Counted from the first letter of the stretch, positions 8,442-14,754 are shown. The stretch is 18,368 nucleotides of DNA from M55B132 sp964508895 (GCA_964508895.1 CAZDWF010000075.1:1-18368); one strand, 5' to 3'. Translations and numbers: made by a program. The notes: generated from the sequence alone by a model not told the origin.

Positions 8442-9296
8442 ATGAAAACAAAAAAAATCATTTTCACATTTATGATCTTCGGTCTGATTGCATTCCTTAT
8501 CACAAGTTGCAAAAAAGACGAAGAAGAAACTCAACCACAGCAACAAGAACAAGGTGATGAAGTGGGAGCAGCTAAAGATGATGCTATTGCTGACAAGCTT
8601 TTCAGCGATGTAACTGATATTGTAGATGAAGCTATGCGCGGACAGAAGTCAAACAGAGGCGTTGTTGTTGATACTATTTTTATGGGCCCTTGTGTTATTG
8701 TTACTATAGATACACTGGCATTCCCATTTACAATTACAGTGGATTTCGGTGATACTAATTGCCTGTGCCATGATGGTAAATTCAGGAGAGGTAAGATCCT
8801 TGTAGAACATACCGGTCCTTATTGGGCAGTAGGTACAGTAATTACACACACTTTCGATAACTATTTTGTTAATGAACATCAGCTATTAGGCACAAAGATT
8901 GTTACAAATCAAGGACTTAACAGCAATAATAATCTTACATGGACAGTGCATGTTGACGGACAGGTTATAAAGCCTAATAATGGCGGGACTATCACATGGA
9001 TAGCTGACAGGATGAGGGAATGGGCACATGGACATAATACTCCATTCATATGGTGGGATGATGTTTATCTGATTACAGGATCCCATAATGTTGTATCCTC
9101 AAATGGTAATACATTATCGGTAACAATTACCCGTGCACTTGAAATAGCACTTAACTGTTACTGGATCAAATCAGGTACTGTTGAAATGCAACACAATGAA
9201 TGGCCATTAATAATATTAGATTATGGAAATGGTAACTGCGATGATATTGCAACGGTGACTATAAATGGAAATACGCACACTATTCATCTTAATTAA
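8442..9296 (+). CDS. Lipoprotein of unknown function, second of a divergent pair
   Basis: I do not recognise a named family. The 284-residue protein starts with a textbook lipoprotein signal (MKTKKIIFTFMIFGLIAF then ITSC-KKDE) followed by a Q/E-rich linker (QPQQQEQGDE). The body appears beta-rich with Trp and aromatic residues (PFIWWDDVYLITG) and carries the shared pattern described for its neighbour: NCLC then FRRGKI, FDNYFVN, GTKIV, and late CYWIKSGTV. It ends with a repeated thread of short beta segments (ATVTINGNTHTIHLN). It lies 51 nt after the first copy and is followed by two terminators, so it closes this transcription unit. A surface-exposed adhesion or binding role is only a guess. 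Confidence 0.78.
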   Translation: MKTKKIIFTFMIFGLIAFLITSCKKDEEETQPQQQEQGDEVGAAKDDAIADKLFSDVTDIVDEAMRGQKSNRGVVVDTIFMGPCVIVTIDTLAFPFTITVDFGDTNCLCHDGKFRRGKILVEHTGPYWAVGTVITHTFDNYFVNEHQLLGTKIVTNQGLNSNNNLTWTVHVDGQVIKPNNGGTITWIADRMREWAHGHNTPFIWWDDVYLITGSHNVVSSNGNTLSVTITRALEIALNCYWIKSGTVEMQHNEWPLIILDYGNGNCDDIATVTINGNTHTIHLN

Positions 9297-9311
9297 AAAG
9301 CTCTTTAAGTA

Positions 9312-9338
9312 GGTCTGCAAAATCAGATCAATTTTTTT
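9312..9338 (+). terminator. Intrinsic terminator after the lipoprotein pair
   Basis: A 6-bp stem (GGTCTG with CAGATC, one G-U pair) with a 6-nt loop is followed by A then seven T. It lies 16 nt after the stop of the second lipoprotein. The stem is modest, but a stronger terminator follows at 9361. Confidence 0.55.
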
Positions 9339-9360
9339 ACCTAAGTGTAGCGTGTTTTGG

Positions 9361-9394
9361 GCGAACGTCTTGTAATGAGGCGTTTGCTTTTTTT
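9361..9394 (+). terminator. Strong intrinsic terminator, second of a tandem pair
   Basis: A 9-bp stem (GCGAACGTC with GGCGTTTGC, two G-U pairs) has a 9-nt loop and is followed directly by seven T. It ends the transcription unit of the receptor/lipoprotein block and separates it from the phosphoesterase operon. Confidence 0.8.
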
Positions 9395-9397
9395 AGT

Positions 9398-9537
9398 AGC
9401 CAGCTTCCAGTCGCCAGTTATCCGGCATCTGGTAACCGGTATCTGGTATCCGGCATCCGGTATCCAGTTGCCAGATGGTAGAAATGATCCAAGTCATGAT
9501 CTATGATCTGAGGTCTAAAATCTATAGTCTAAATTCC
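9398..9537 (+). repeat. Degenerate heptanucleotide tandem repeats, two motifs in one 7-nt register
   Basis: Read in 7-nt steps from 9398, ten to eleven units (9398-9474) fit a consensus near TATCCGG, for example TATCCGG at 9419 and 9447, CATCTGG at 9426, TAACCGG at 9433 and CATCCGG at 9454. From 9496 a second set fits ATGATCT (9496 and 9503 identical; GAGGTCT, AAAATCT and ATAGTCT follow). The two sets are 77 nt apart, eleven exact units, although the three units between them (9475-9495) fit neither consensus well. The array is non-coding and lies just upstream of the phosphoesterase gene. Confidence 0.75.
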
Positions 9538-9538
9538 T

Positions 9539-9546
9539 TACATTTG
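9539..9546 (+). promoter_or_regulatory. Possible Bacteroidota -7 box for the phosphoesterase gene
   Basis: TACATTTG matches the TAnnTTTG consensus of Bacteroidota promoters and lies 15 nt before the ATG at 9562. No good TTG-type -33 element is seen at the proper distance, where the ATGATCT repeats sit, so this is tentative. Confidence 0.3.
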
Positions 9547-9561
9547 TTAAAAATCTGGATT

Positions 9562-10677
9562 ATGAAAAAACTTACACTCTTTTCTATCTTTCTTTTTCTC
9601 TTATCATTTAGTATCTATTCTCAGTCTCAACGGAAGGAAATCTCCATTCCTGACATTCCAGGATACAAAACCCTGAAATGCGACTTTCATATGCATACTG
9701 TTTTTTCTGATGGATTGGTTTGGCCTTCAGTAAGGGTCGATGAAGCCTGGAGAGAAGGACTGGATGCAATTTCTATAACTGAACATGTAGAGTATCAGCC
9801 CTGGAAAAAAGATGTTAATCAAGATATTTCAAGATCATATACTATTGCTAAACCAAGGGCAGATGCAAAGGATATCATCCTGATAAAAGGAGCTGAGATC
9901 ACGAGAGCAATGCCTCCCGGACATTTCAATGCACTTTTCATTGAAGACTGGGATATCCTGAACGGGCCAACATATAAAGAAGCATTACAGGCAGCCAAAG
10001 ATCAGGATGCATTTATTTTCTGGAACCATCCGGGATGGCGACAGAAAGATGAGATCCCTATCTGGTATAAAGAACATTCGGAATTGTATAATGCAGGAAT
10101 GTTTAAAGGGATTGAGATCGTAAATGAAAGATCATATTATCCATTGTCTTACCAGTGGGCAATCGACAGCAATCTTACTATACTGGGAAATTCAGATATA
10201 CATGCACCTATTGATATGGAATACAATATAAGGGGAGGAGAGCACAGAAACATGACCCTGGTATTCGCCTCTGAAAAGTCGGAAAAAGCCATAAGAGAGG
10301 CCTTATTTGCTGGCAGAACAGCTGTATGGTATGGAGACATGCTCATGGGTAAACAGGAATTCCTGGAAGCCATATTTTATGAATCCCTCTTTTATAAATC
10401 CGATGAGATCCCTGAACCAGGCAAATCAATTACTATTTCACTTTATAATCATTCCGATCTACCATTGGAGCTTGAGTTGAAAGAAAAACCGGACGGGATT
10501 AAATGTCCTGGGAAATTTAAAATAGAACCACATTGTTCAGTATTATATAAAATTACAGCAACAGAGGAGTTTATCGTTAAGGACAAATTAGAAATAGAAT
10601 ATTTTGTGAAGAATTTCCTTGTTGGGCCGCTTACTTACTGCATAGTAAAATTAAATTTCGAACAAATAAATGACTAA
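9562..10677 (+). CDS. PHP-domain phosphoesterase, Sb-PDE-like, exported
   Basis: This is a predicted metal-dependent phosphodiesterase of the PHP superfamily, resembling the Sb-PDE group. The ATG at 9562 was chosen because it gives a signal peptide (MKKLTLFSIFLFLLSFSIYSQ); an upstream in-frame ATG at 9475 would add residues encoded by repeats. PHP motifs with likely metal ligands are FHMHTVFSDG (His43, His45 of this start), ITEHVEY, IKGAEIT, FWNHPGW and GNSDIHAP. After about residue 270 a C-terminal beta domain follows (LYNHSDLPLELELKEKPDG). It is probably periplasmic. The end overlaps the DUF1456 gene by 8 nt, so they are co-translated. The natural substrate is unknown; nucleotide, lipid or organophosphate diesters are possible. 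Confidence 0.88.
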   Translation: MKKLTLFSIFLFLLSFSIYSQSQRKEISIPDIPGYKTLKCDFHMHTVFSDGLVWPSVRVDEAWREGLDAISITEHVEYQPWKKDVNQDISRSYTIAKPRADAKDIILIKGAEITRAMPPGHFNALFIEDWDILNGPTYKEALQAAKDQDAFIFWNHPGWRQKDEIPIWYKEHSELYNAGMFKGIEIVNERSYYPLSYQWAIDSNLTILGNSDIHAPIDMEYNIRGGEHRNMTLVFASEKSEKAIREALFAGRTAVWYGDMLMGKQEFLEAIFYESLFYKSDEIPEPGKSITISLYNHSDLPLELELKEKPDGIKCPGKFKIEPHCSVLYKITATEEFIVKDKLEIEYFVKNFLVGPLTYCIVKLNFEQIND

Positions 10678-11140
10678 TAACGACATAATACGCCGTATCC
10701 GTTACATCTTCGATTTCAATGATACCAGGATGATCGATATTTTTGGTCAGGCTGATGAGAAGGTTAGCCGTGCACAGATCAGTGACTGGATGAAGAAAGA
10801 AGATGATCCGGCATTCAGTGTATTGACAGATATAAATATGGCTATATTCCTGAACGGACTGATCAATAAAAATCGTGGCAGGAGGGAAGGTCTACAGCCA
10901 CGCCCTGAGAAACGATTGAATAACAATATCATCTTCCGGAAACTTAAGATTGCATTAAACCTTAAGGATGAGGATATACTCAGTATACTTGAACTTTCTA
11001 AAATGAAGATCAGCAAGCATGAATTGAGTGCCTTTTTCAGAAGTCCTGGCCAAAGTCAGTATCGCCCTTGTAAAGATCAGATATTAAGGAATTTCCTGAA
11101 TGGATTGCAGGTAAAATATCATACAGATAAAAGTACATAA
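10670..11140 (+). CDS. DUF1456 family protein (YehS-like)
   Basis: This is a small cytoplasmic protein of 156 residues with two related halves, each beginning with an N-x-I-[IF]-R-x-[LI] helix (NNDIIRRIRYIFDF at 3-16 and NNNIIFRKLKIALNL near 84-98) and ending in an F-L-N-G-L segment (AIFLNGLIN and NFLNGLQ). That duplicated pattern is the DUF1456/YehS signature. There is no export signal and no catalytic motif. Function is unknown in the whole family. It sits between two exported hydrolases, overlapping the first by 8 nt and the second by 1 nt, so it is clearly part of the operon although its compartment differs. Confidence 0.88.
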   Translation: MTNNDIIRRIRYIFDFNDTRMIDIFGQADEKVSRAQISDWMKKEDDPAFSVLTDINMAIFLNGLINKNRGRREGLQPRPEKRLNNNIIFRKLKIALNLKDEDILSILELSKMKISKHELSAFFRSPGQSQYRPCKDQILRNFLNGLQVKYHTDKST

Positions 11141-12066
11141 TGAGAGTAAAACTAATAATAATCATTCTGTTTGCATTTGCAGGAAATGTTTTATTGGCCC
11201 AAAGAGATTTCTCCGATTCCGACATTACAAAAGTAATCATGCTTGGAACCGGAAACCCCAATCCGTCTCCATTCCAATCAGGTTGCTCAGTTGCCATTGT
11301 AGTTAATGATGTACCTTATATTGTGGATTTTGGACCCGGAATGATACGACAGTCAGCTGCTATGTCACCAAGATATGGCGGAAATATCAAAGGGCTGAAT
11401 ACGAAAAATATAAAAAGGGCATTTCTAACACATCTGCATTCAGATCATACTACAGGATATCCTGACCTTATCTTTACTCCCTGGGTGATGGGAAGAAATG
11501 AACCCCTTGAAGTATATGGTCCGGTAGGTATTAATGCAATGACTGAAAACATCCTGGAAGCGTATAAAGATGATATCCATTACCGCCTTAATGGGAGCGA
11601 ACCGGCAAATGATCAGGGTTGGAGAGTTAACTCCCATGAGTTTACAGAGGAAGGAATAATTTATCAGGATAGCAATGTCACTGTGGAAGCATTTCCTGTC
11701 GAACATGGTGAATGGCCAAACGCATGGGGATTTCGTTTTACAACACCTGACAAAGTAATAGTTATTTCCGGAGATACAAAACCCACAGAAAAGATCATTG
11801 AATATGCTCAGGGAGCCGATATGCTCATCCATGAAGTATACTACAAAAAAGGCTATGATACCAAAGCTCAACTATGGAAAGACTATCATGCTGATCACCA
11901 TACTTCAACTTTTGAACTTGCTGAGATAGCTCAAAAGACACAGCCAAAACTGCTAGTCCTGTATCATATTTTATACTGGGGCGGAACTGATGAAGATTTG
12001 CTTAATGAAATTTCAGGCGCGTACAAAGGGAAAGTTATTGTTGGAAGAGACCTAGATGTATATTGA
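11140..12066 (+). CDS. Exported MBL-fold metallo-hydrolase
   Basis: This is a zinc-dependent hydrolase of the metallo-beta-lactamase fold, closest in pattern to the RNase Z/arylsulfatase-like (AtsA) branch. A cleavable signal peptide (MRVKLIIIILFAFAGNVLLAQ) sends it to the periplasm, which argues against tRNA processing. Metal ligands are visible: HLHSDH at residues 98-103, VEHGEW, VISGDTKP and a late LYHILYW; LGTGNPNPSPFQSG near the N-terminus is typical of this branch. It has 308 residues, full length. Its ATG shares one base with the DUF1456 stop. The substrate may be a sulfate, phosphate or carboxylic ester; the neighbours do not decide this. Confidence 0.88.
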   Translation: MRVKLIIIILFAFAGNVLLAQRDFSDSDITKVIMLGTGNPNPSPFQSGCSVAIVVNDVPYIVDFGPGMIRQSAAMSPRYGGNIKGLNTKNIKRAFLTHLHSDHTTGYPDLIFTPWVMGRNEPLEVYGPVGINAMTENILEAYKDDIHYRLNGSEPANDQGWRVNSHEFTEEGIIYQDSNVTVEAFPVEHGEWPNAWGFRFTTPDKVIVISGDTKPTEKIIEYAQGADMLIHEVYYKKGYDTKAQLWKDYHADHHTSTFELAEIAQKTQPKLLVLYHILYWGGTDEDLLNEISGAYKGKVIVGRDLDVY

Positions 12067-12104
12067 TTATTAGGATTTCATAACTTTAGTATCAAAATAA
12101 GCTC

Positions 12105-13220
12105 ATGAAAAGTATATTTAATAGCTTTCTAATACTGTTTTCAAGCATTCTGATTTCATGTAGTACGAACACTGTAAGAAATAATCCTGTTACATTTCAG
12201 GATAGACTTGATCAAATTAGAATTGAGAATGAGATCCCGGGTATGGCACTTTGCATTTTTTCCAGCGATACTGTATATGAATTTACAACATCAGGGTATA
12301 TAAAGCTTGGTAGTGATCTGAAGGTAAAGAAAAATAACCTATGGCACCTGGGATCAAATACTAAATCTTTTATTGCTTTTGCTGCCAGCTCAATGGTTGA
12401 AGACGGACTGCTGGAGTGGGATACACAATTTTTTGATCTTTTTCCTGAGTATAAAGAAAAAAGCATGCCGGAGTTCCATGACATTACCTTACAGCATTTA
12501 TTGCAGCACAGAGCCGGATTGCCCCCAAATACAAGAAGTTTTCCTGAGCTTATCTTAAAATATATTGATAAGGATTCTGTACTGCAAAGAAATACTCTTT
12601 ACGAATGGGCTATGACACAGGATAAATACAATGGAGGTTACCAATATTCAAATATTGCTTATGTAATGATTGCAAGCATGCTTGAAAAAGTAAATAAAAA
12701 ATCCTGGAAAGAAATATTGGAGGAAAGAATATTTACTCCTTTAAAGATCAAAGCATATTATGGTTGGCCAGCTATGCTTGATTCCAATCAAACCTGGGGG
12801 CATTATGTTGATCCTGAAACAAAGGATTTTTTACCGCATCCGCCCGATGATTTATATAATTTATCTAGATTAGGTATCGCTCCGGCCGGTGACCTTTGTC
12901 TTTCTATTCCTGATTTTATAAAGTTCCTGCAGGATAACCTTAAAGGGTGGAAAGGAGAGGAGTCATTATTGGATACTGATACATACCGAAGGATGCATAG
13001 CGGTAAAGAATATGGATTGGGGTGGGGTATCGTTGAAGTTATCCATAAAAATTATTTCAATGTAAGCGTGCACTCAGGATCCGCCGGGACATTCTATAGC
13101 AAAGCATTACTGTTTAAAAAAGAAGACTTGGGTATTGTAATATGCATGAACAGGTTTGTTGAGAACAATAATGAAATAATATTTCCTTTTATTAATGAGG
13201 TGCTAGATGCCGGATTCTAA
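12105..13220 (+). CDS. Serine hydrolase, beta-lactamase/class C family lipoprotein
   Basis: This is a penicillin-binding-protein-like serine hydrolase (Pfam Beta-lactamase family, esterase/D-aminopeptidase group). It begins with a lipoprotein signal (FLILFSSILISC, lipid Cys near residue 19). The catalytic S-x-x-K is SNTK (Ser84, Lys87) in LGSNTKSF, the Y-x-N motif is YSN (181-183), and the third motif region is HSGSAG, with His taking the place of Lys as in many esterase-like members. Length 371 is complete. The gap from the MBL gene is 38 nt, so it may be co-transcribed. A role in peptide or ester hydrolysis at the cell envelope is likely; drug resistance should not be assumed. Confidence 0.9.
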   Translation: MKSIFNSFLILFSSILISCSTNTVRNNPVTFQDRLDQIRIENEIPGMALCIFSSDTVYEFTTSGYIKLGSDLKVKKNNLWHLGSNTKSFIAFAASSMVEDGLLEWDTQFFDLFPEYKEKSMPEFHDITLQHLLQHRAGLPPNTRSFPELILKYIDKDSVLQRNTLYEWAMTQDKYNGGYQYSNIAYVMIASMLEKVNKKSWKEILEERIFTPLKIKAYYGWPAMLDSNQTWGHYVDPETKDFLPHPPDDLYNLSRLGIAPAGDLCLSIPDFIKFLQDNLKGWKGEESLLDTDTYRRMHSGKEYGLGWGIVEVIHKNYFNVSVHSGSAGTFYSKALLFKKEDLGIVICMNRFVENNNEIIFPFINEVLDAGF

Positions 13221-13297
13221 ATATATTTCCATTATCAGCTTGAATGGCAAAGAAGTTTATAAAGCGTAAGGATACTATATACAGGAAAAGATGGCTC

Positions 13298-13327
13298 TTC
13301 CTGAAATATATATTCAGGAATTATTTT
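13298..13327. terminator. Hairpin between convergent genes
   Basis: A perfect 8-bp inverted repeat (TTCCTGAA with TTCAGGAA, 7-nt loop) lies in the 118-nt gap between the serine hydrolase and the oppositely oriented ppnP. On the plus strand it is followed by TTATTTT, so it fits a terminator best for the plus-strand gene. On the minus strand the trailing sequence is poor in T. Confidence 0.6.
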
Positions 13328-13338
13328 AGTTGGTATGA

Positions 13339-13620
13339 CTATTTATAAACACACAAATAAGCAGCAGCAGCATTTGACTTTACCTTGAAGCTCTTATCTT
13401 TTCCAACAAAGAACTCATCACCCTTAGCAAAAGTTTTCCATTCAGTTTCGCCTGGTAGCAACACATCCATACTTCCACTGCTAACAGTCATGTATTCATC
13501 TGTTGATGTGCCAAACTCATATTCACCTGCTTCCATCACGCCAACAGTAGCTATGCCTTCAGCATTTTCGAAACCAATTGATTTTACCTTACCGTCGAAA
13601 TATTCGTTGTTTTTGAGCAT
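13339..13620 (-). CDS. ppnP: Pyrimidine/purine nucleoside phosphorylase
   Basis: This is a small cupin-fold enzyme (formerly DUF1255/YaiE) that cleaves nucleosides with phosphate to free base and ribose 1-phosphate; known members accept both purine and pyrimidine nucleosides. It has 93 residues, full length for the family. Characteristic sequence: a start with FDGKVKSIGF, then VGVMEAGEYEFGTSTDEYM, then VLLPGETEWKTF, GDEFFVGKDKSFKV and a terminal YLCVYK. It is the only minus-strand gene here and is transcribed alone, divergent from the DUF134 gene (150 nt between starts) and convergent with the serine hydrolase. It shows no evident link to the metal-cluster locus. Confidence 0.95.
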   Translation of the reverse strand: MLKNNEYFDGKVKSIGFENAEGIATVGVMEAGEYEFGTSTDEYMTVSSGSMDVLLPGETEWKTFAKGDEFFVGKDKSFKVKSNAAAAYLCVYK

Positions 13621-13687
13621 ATTATTTTTTAGTAAAAGTACAAAAACTGCTTAATTGTAATAGAGAATTCTTTCATAGATCCATTCT

Positions 13688-13716
13688 CGTAACGCGTCAC
13701 GCTTTACGATTTTTTT
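13688..13716 (+). terminator. Heptamer-like hairpin with T-tract before the DUF134 promoter
   Basis: Two readings are possible. As repeats, CGTAACG, CGTCACG and CTTTACG follow in exact 7-nt steps (13688-13708). As a hairpin, CGTAA pairs with TTACG and an inner GCG pairs with CGC, with one mismatch between; it is followed by A then seven T, a plausible terminator that would stop antisense read-through from the left and insulate the next promoter. Confidence 0.45.
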
Positions 13717-13725
13717 ATTTTTCTC

Positions 13726-13756
13726 TTGCATTATGCACATATGTGCATTATATTTG
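13726..13756 (+). promoter_or_regulatory. Promoter of the DUF134/metal-cluster operon
   Basis: TTG at 13726-13728 and TATATTTG at 13749-13756 match the Bacteroidota -33 (TTG) and -7 (TAnnTTTG) elements, separated by 20 nt. The predicted transcription start is near 13762, about 9 nt before the ATG at 13771, giving a very short leader. A perfect palindrome fills the spacer up to the -7 box. Confidence 0.65.
13733..13748. promoter_or_regulatory. Perfect 16-bp palindrome, probable operator
   Basis: ATGCACATATGTGCAT is identical on both strands. It lies wholly between the -33 and -7 elements and touches the -7 box, the position expected for a repressor site that excludes RNA polymerase. The DUF134 protein encoded immediately downstream is the natural candidate to bind it; this is inference. 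Confidence 0.65.
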
Positions 13757-13770
13757 CAGAAAATAATCAT

Positions 13771-14238
13771 ATGCCACGACCGAAAAACAATAGAATAGTA
13801 CATGAGCCCCCTCTTTTTAGCGAGTTTAAGCCATTAGGGATTACAGCCAAGGATCTTGAACAGATTAATCTTATGTTAGATGAATTTGAGGCTATCAGGC
13901 TTGCGGATTATCAAGGATTGAATCATGAAGAGGCTTCAGAAGAAATGGGGATATCCCGCACAACTTTTACAAGGTTGATAGAGAAAGCCAGAAAAAAAAT
14001 TGCAGCCTTTATAATAGAGGGTAAAATACTATCTATTGAAGGTGGGAGTGTACATTTTAGAAATAACATTATTAAATGCCGTGATTGTGGACATATGTTT
14101 AAAACGAGTATCAATCAATTAATTGATGAATGTCCTGCATGCCAGTCTAAAAACATCATAAACTTAGCAGGTGGATTCGGACATGGGAAATGTTGCGGGC
14201 ATCATTATAAAAAAGGAGGTAAAAATGCCAGGTGGTGA
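13771..14238 (+). CDS. DUF134 family DNA-binding regulator
   Basis: This is a predicted transcription factor of 155 residues. The ATG at 13771 is preferred to the frame opening at 13726, because the family starts with MPRPK and the upstream codons cover the promoter. The N-terminal part has the DUF134 signature (PLGI then LDEFEAIRLADYQGLNHEEA), with a helix-turn-helix like sigma region 4 at about residues 50-80 (EASEEMGISRTTFTRLIEKA). A C-terminal zinc-ribbon-like part has C103-x2-C106 and C121-x2-C124, then a distal GKCCGHH cluster (C141, C142) that may sense metal or redox state. Its 3' end overlaps the DUF5320 gene by 14 nt. DUF134 genes commonly sit beside NifX/MTH1175-type genes, as here, so it probably controls this operon. 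Confidence 0.9.
   Translation: MPRPKNNRIVHEPPLFSEFKPLGITAKDLEQINLMLDEFEAIRLADYQGLNHEEASEEMGISRTTFTRLIEKARKKIAAFIIEGKILSIEGGSVHFRNNIIKCRDCGHMFKTSINQLIDECPACQSKNIINLAGGFGHGKCCGHHYKKGGKNARW
14214..14220 (+). promoter_or_regulatory. Strong Shine-Dalgarno sequence inside the DUF134 gene
   Basis: AGGAGGT lies 4 nt before the ATG at 14225. Other starts in the window lack such a site, as usual for Bacteroidota. It fixes the DUF5320 start and would help translation of that gene within the overlap. Confidence 0.6.
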
Positions 14239-14509
14239 TAAAACAGGACCTGAAGGAAGAGGTCCAATGACAGGTAGAAGCAGAGGTATATGCTCTGGAG
14301 ACCAGGAATCCTTTACACAAGGAAATTATTTTGGAAGGGGAAGATATTTCAGGAATAGAGGGAGAGCTTTTCATCAGGGCCTTAGAGGCCGAACAGGATT
14401 TGGCCAGCTTCAGTCTTTTGATCCTGATGATAAGGATTCAATCATTAGTGAAATTGAATCATTGAAGAAATACCTTTCTGAACTTGAATCAAAAATCAGA
14501 GGAAAATAG
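14225..14509 (+). CDS. DUF5320 domain-containing small protein
   Basis: This is a 94-residue Gly/Arg-rich protein. The start at 14225 is supported by the Shine-Dalgarno site and by the family-typical N-terminus MPGGDKTGPEGRGPMTGR, followed by a single Cys (GICSG). The middle is a basic, aromatic Gly-rich stretch (FGRGRYFRNRGRAF). The end (about 66-93) is a short predicted coiled coil (IISEIESLKKYLSELES). DUF5320 proteins have no established function but recur in loci with NifX-like proteins and Mrp/MinD-type ATPases. It could be a metal-cluster scaffold or assembly partner; no catalytic motif is present. Confidence 0.85.
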   Translation: MPGGDKTGPEGRGPMTGRSRGICSGDQESFTQGNYFGRGRYFRNRGRAFHQGLRGRTGFGQLQSFDPDDKDSIISEIESLKKYLSELESKIRGK

Positions 14510-14541
14510 AATAGAGTATAGGTATTTCAAAATTATTGATT

Positions 14542-14754
14542 ATGATTTTTAAAGGAAAAGGCCTCGGAAAAGCCGGAGGTAAAGGCCGTAATAAAGGAGG
14601 TTCCTTTGGCCCTGGTGGTTTTTGTATTTGTAATAATTGTGGTAAAAAAGTCAAACATCAGCAGGGTATTAAGTGCACAAGCATTAAATGCCCCGAATGT
14701 GGGAAGCCAATGATAAGAGAAGAATTGTTAAACGAAAAAAAGAATAATAAATGA
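14542..14754 (+). CDS. Small zinc-ribbon-like protein, Gly/Lys-rich N-terminus
   Basis: This is a 70-residue protein with a basic Gly-rich first 26 residues (KGKGLGKAGGKG) and six cysteines: C28, C30, C33, C45, C50 and C53. They form CxCxxC, then H39, then CxxxxC and CxxC-G. That pattern (C-x-C-x-x-C-G, H-Q-x-G, C-x-S-x-K-C-P-x-C-G-x-x-M) recurs in short proteins of anaerobic bacteria and archaea next to DUF5320/NifX genes; I know no assigned role. The ATG at 14542 is used; an in-frame TTG two codons upstream is less likely. It overlaps the next gene by 4 nt. It could bind zinc or carry an iron-sulfur or mixed-metal centre. Confidence 0.75.
   Translation: MIFKGKGLGKAGGKGRNKGGSFGPGGFCICNNCGKKVKHQQGIKCTSIKCPECGKPMIREELLNEKKNNK

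Noticed and set aside
9475..9561. N-terminal extension of the phosphoesterase from the ATG at 9475
   Set aside because: The extra 29 residues are encoded by the heptamer array and would bury the signal peptide; the ATG at 9562 fits the export signal.
11440..11871. 143-codon minus-strand frame antisense to the MBL gene
   Set aside because: It lies fully inside a gene with clear catalytic motifs on the plus strand and has no recognisable protein pattern; a shadow frame.
12063..12088. Promoter for the serine hydrolase (TTG and TAACTTTA)
   Set aside because: The spacer is only 15 nt and the -7 box lacks the final G; too weak to list as a feature.
12105..13220. Antibiotic-resistance beta-lactamase
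   Set aside because: The motif set (SNTK, YSN, HSG) and lipoprotein form fit the wide esterase/peptidase group; nothing shows activity on beta-lactams.
13207..13269. 20-residue frame ending in ISIISLNGKEVYKA, similar to part of a type IX secretion C-terminal signal
   Set aside because: The match is short, there is no body upstream (it starts inside the serine hydrolase gene) and it ends before the rest of such a domain; probably chance.
13726..13770. N-terminal extension of the DUF134 protein
   Set aside because: It would be translated from promoter and operator bases, and the family begins at MPRPK (13771).
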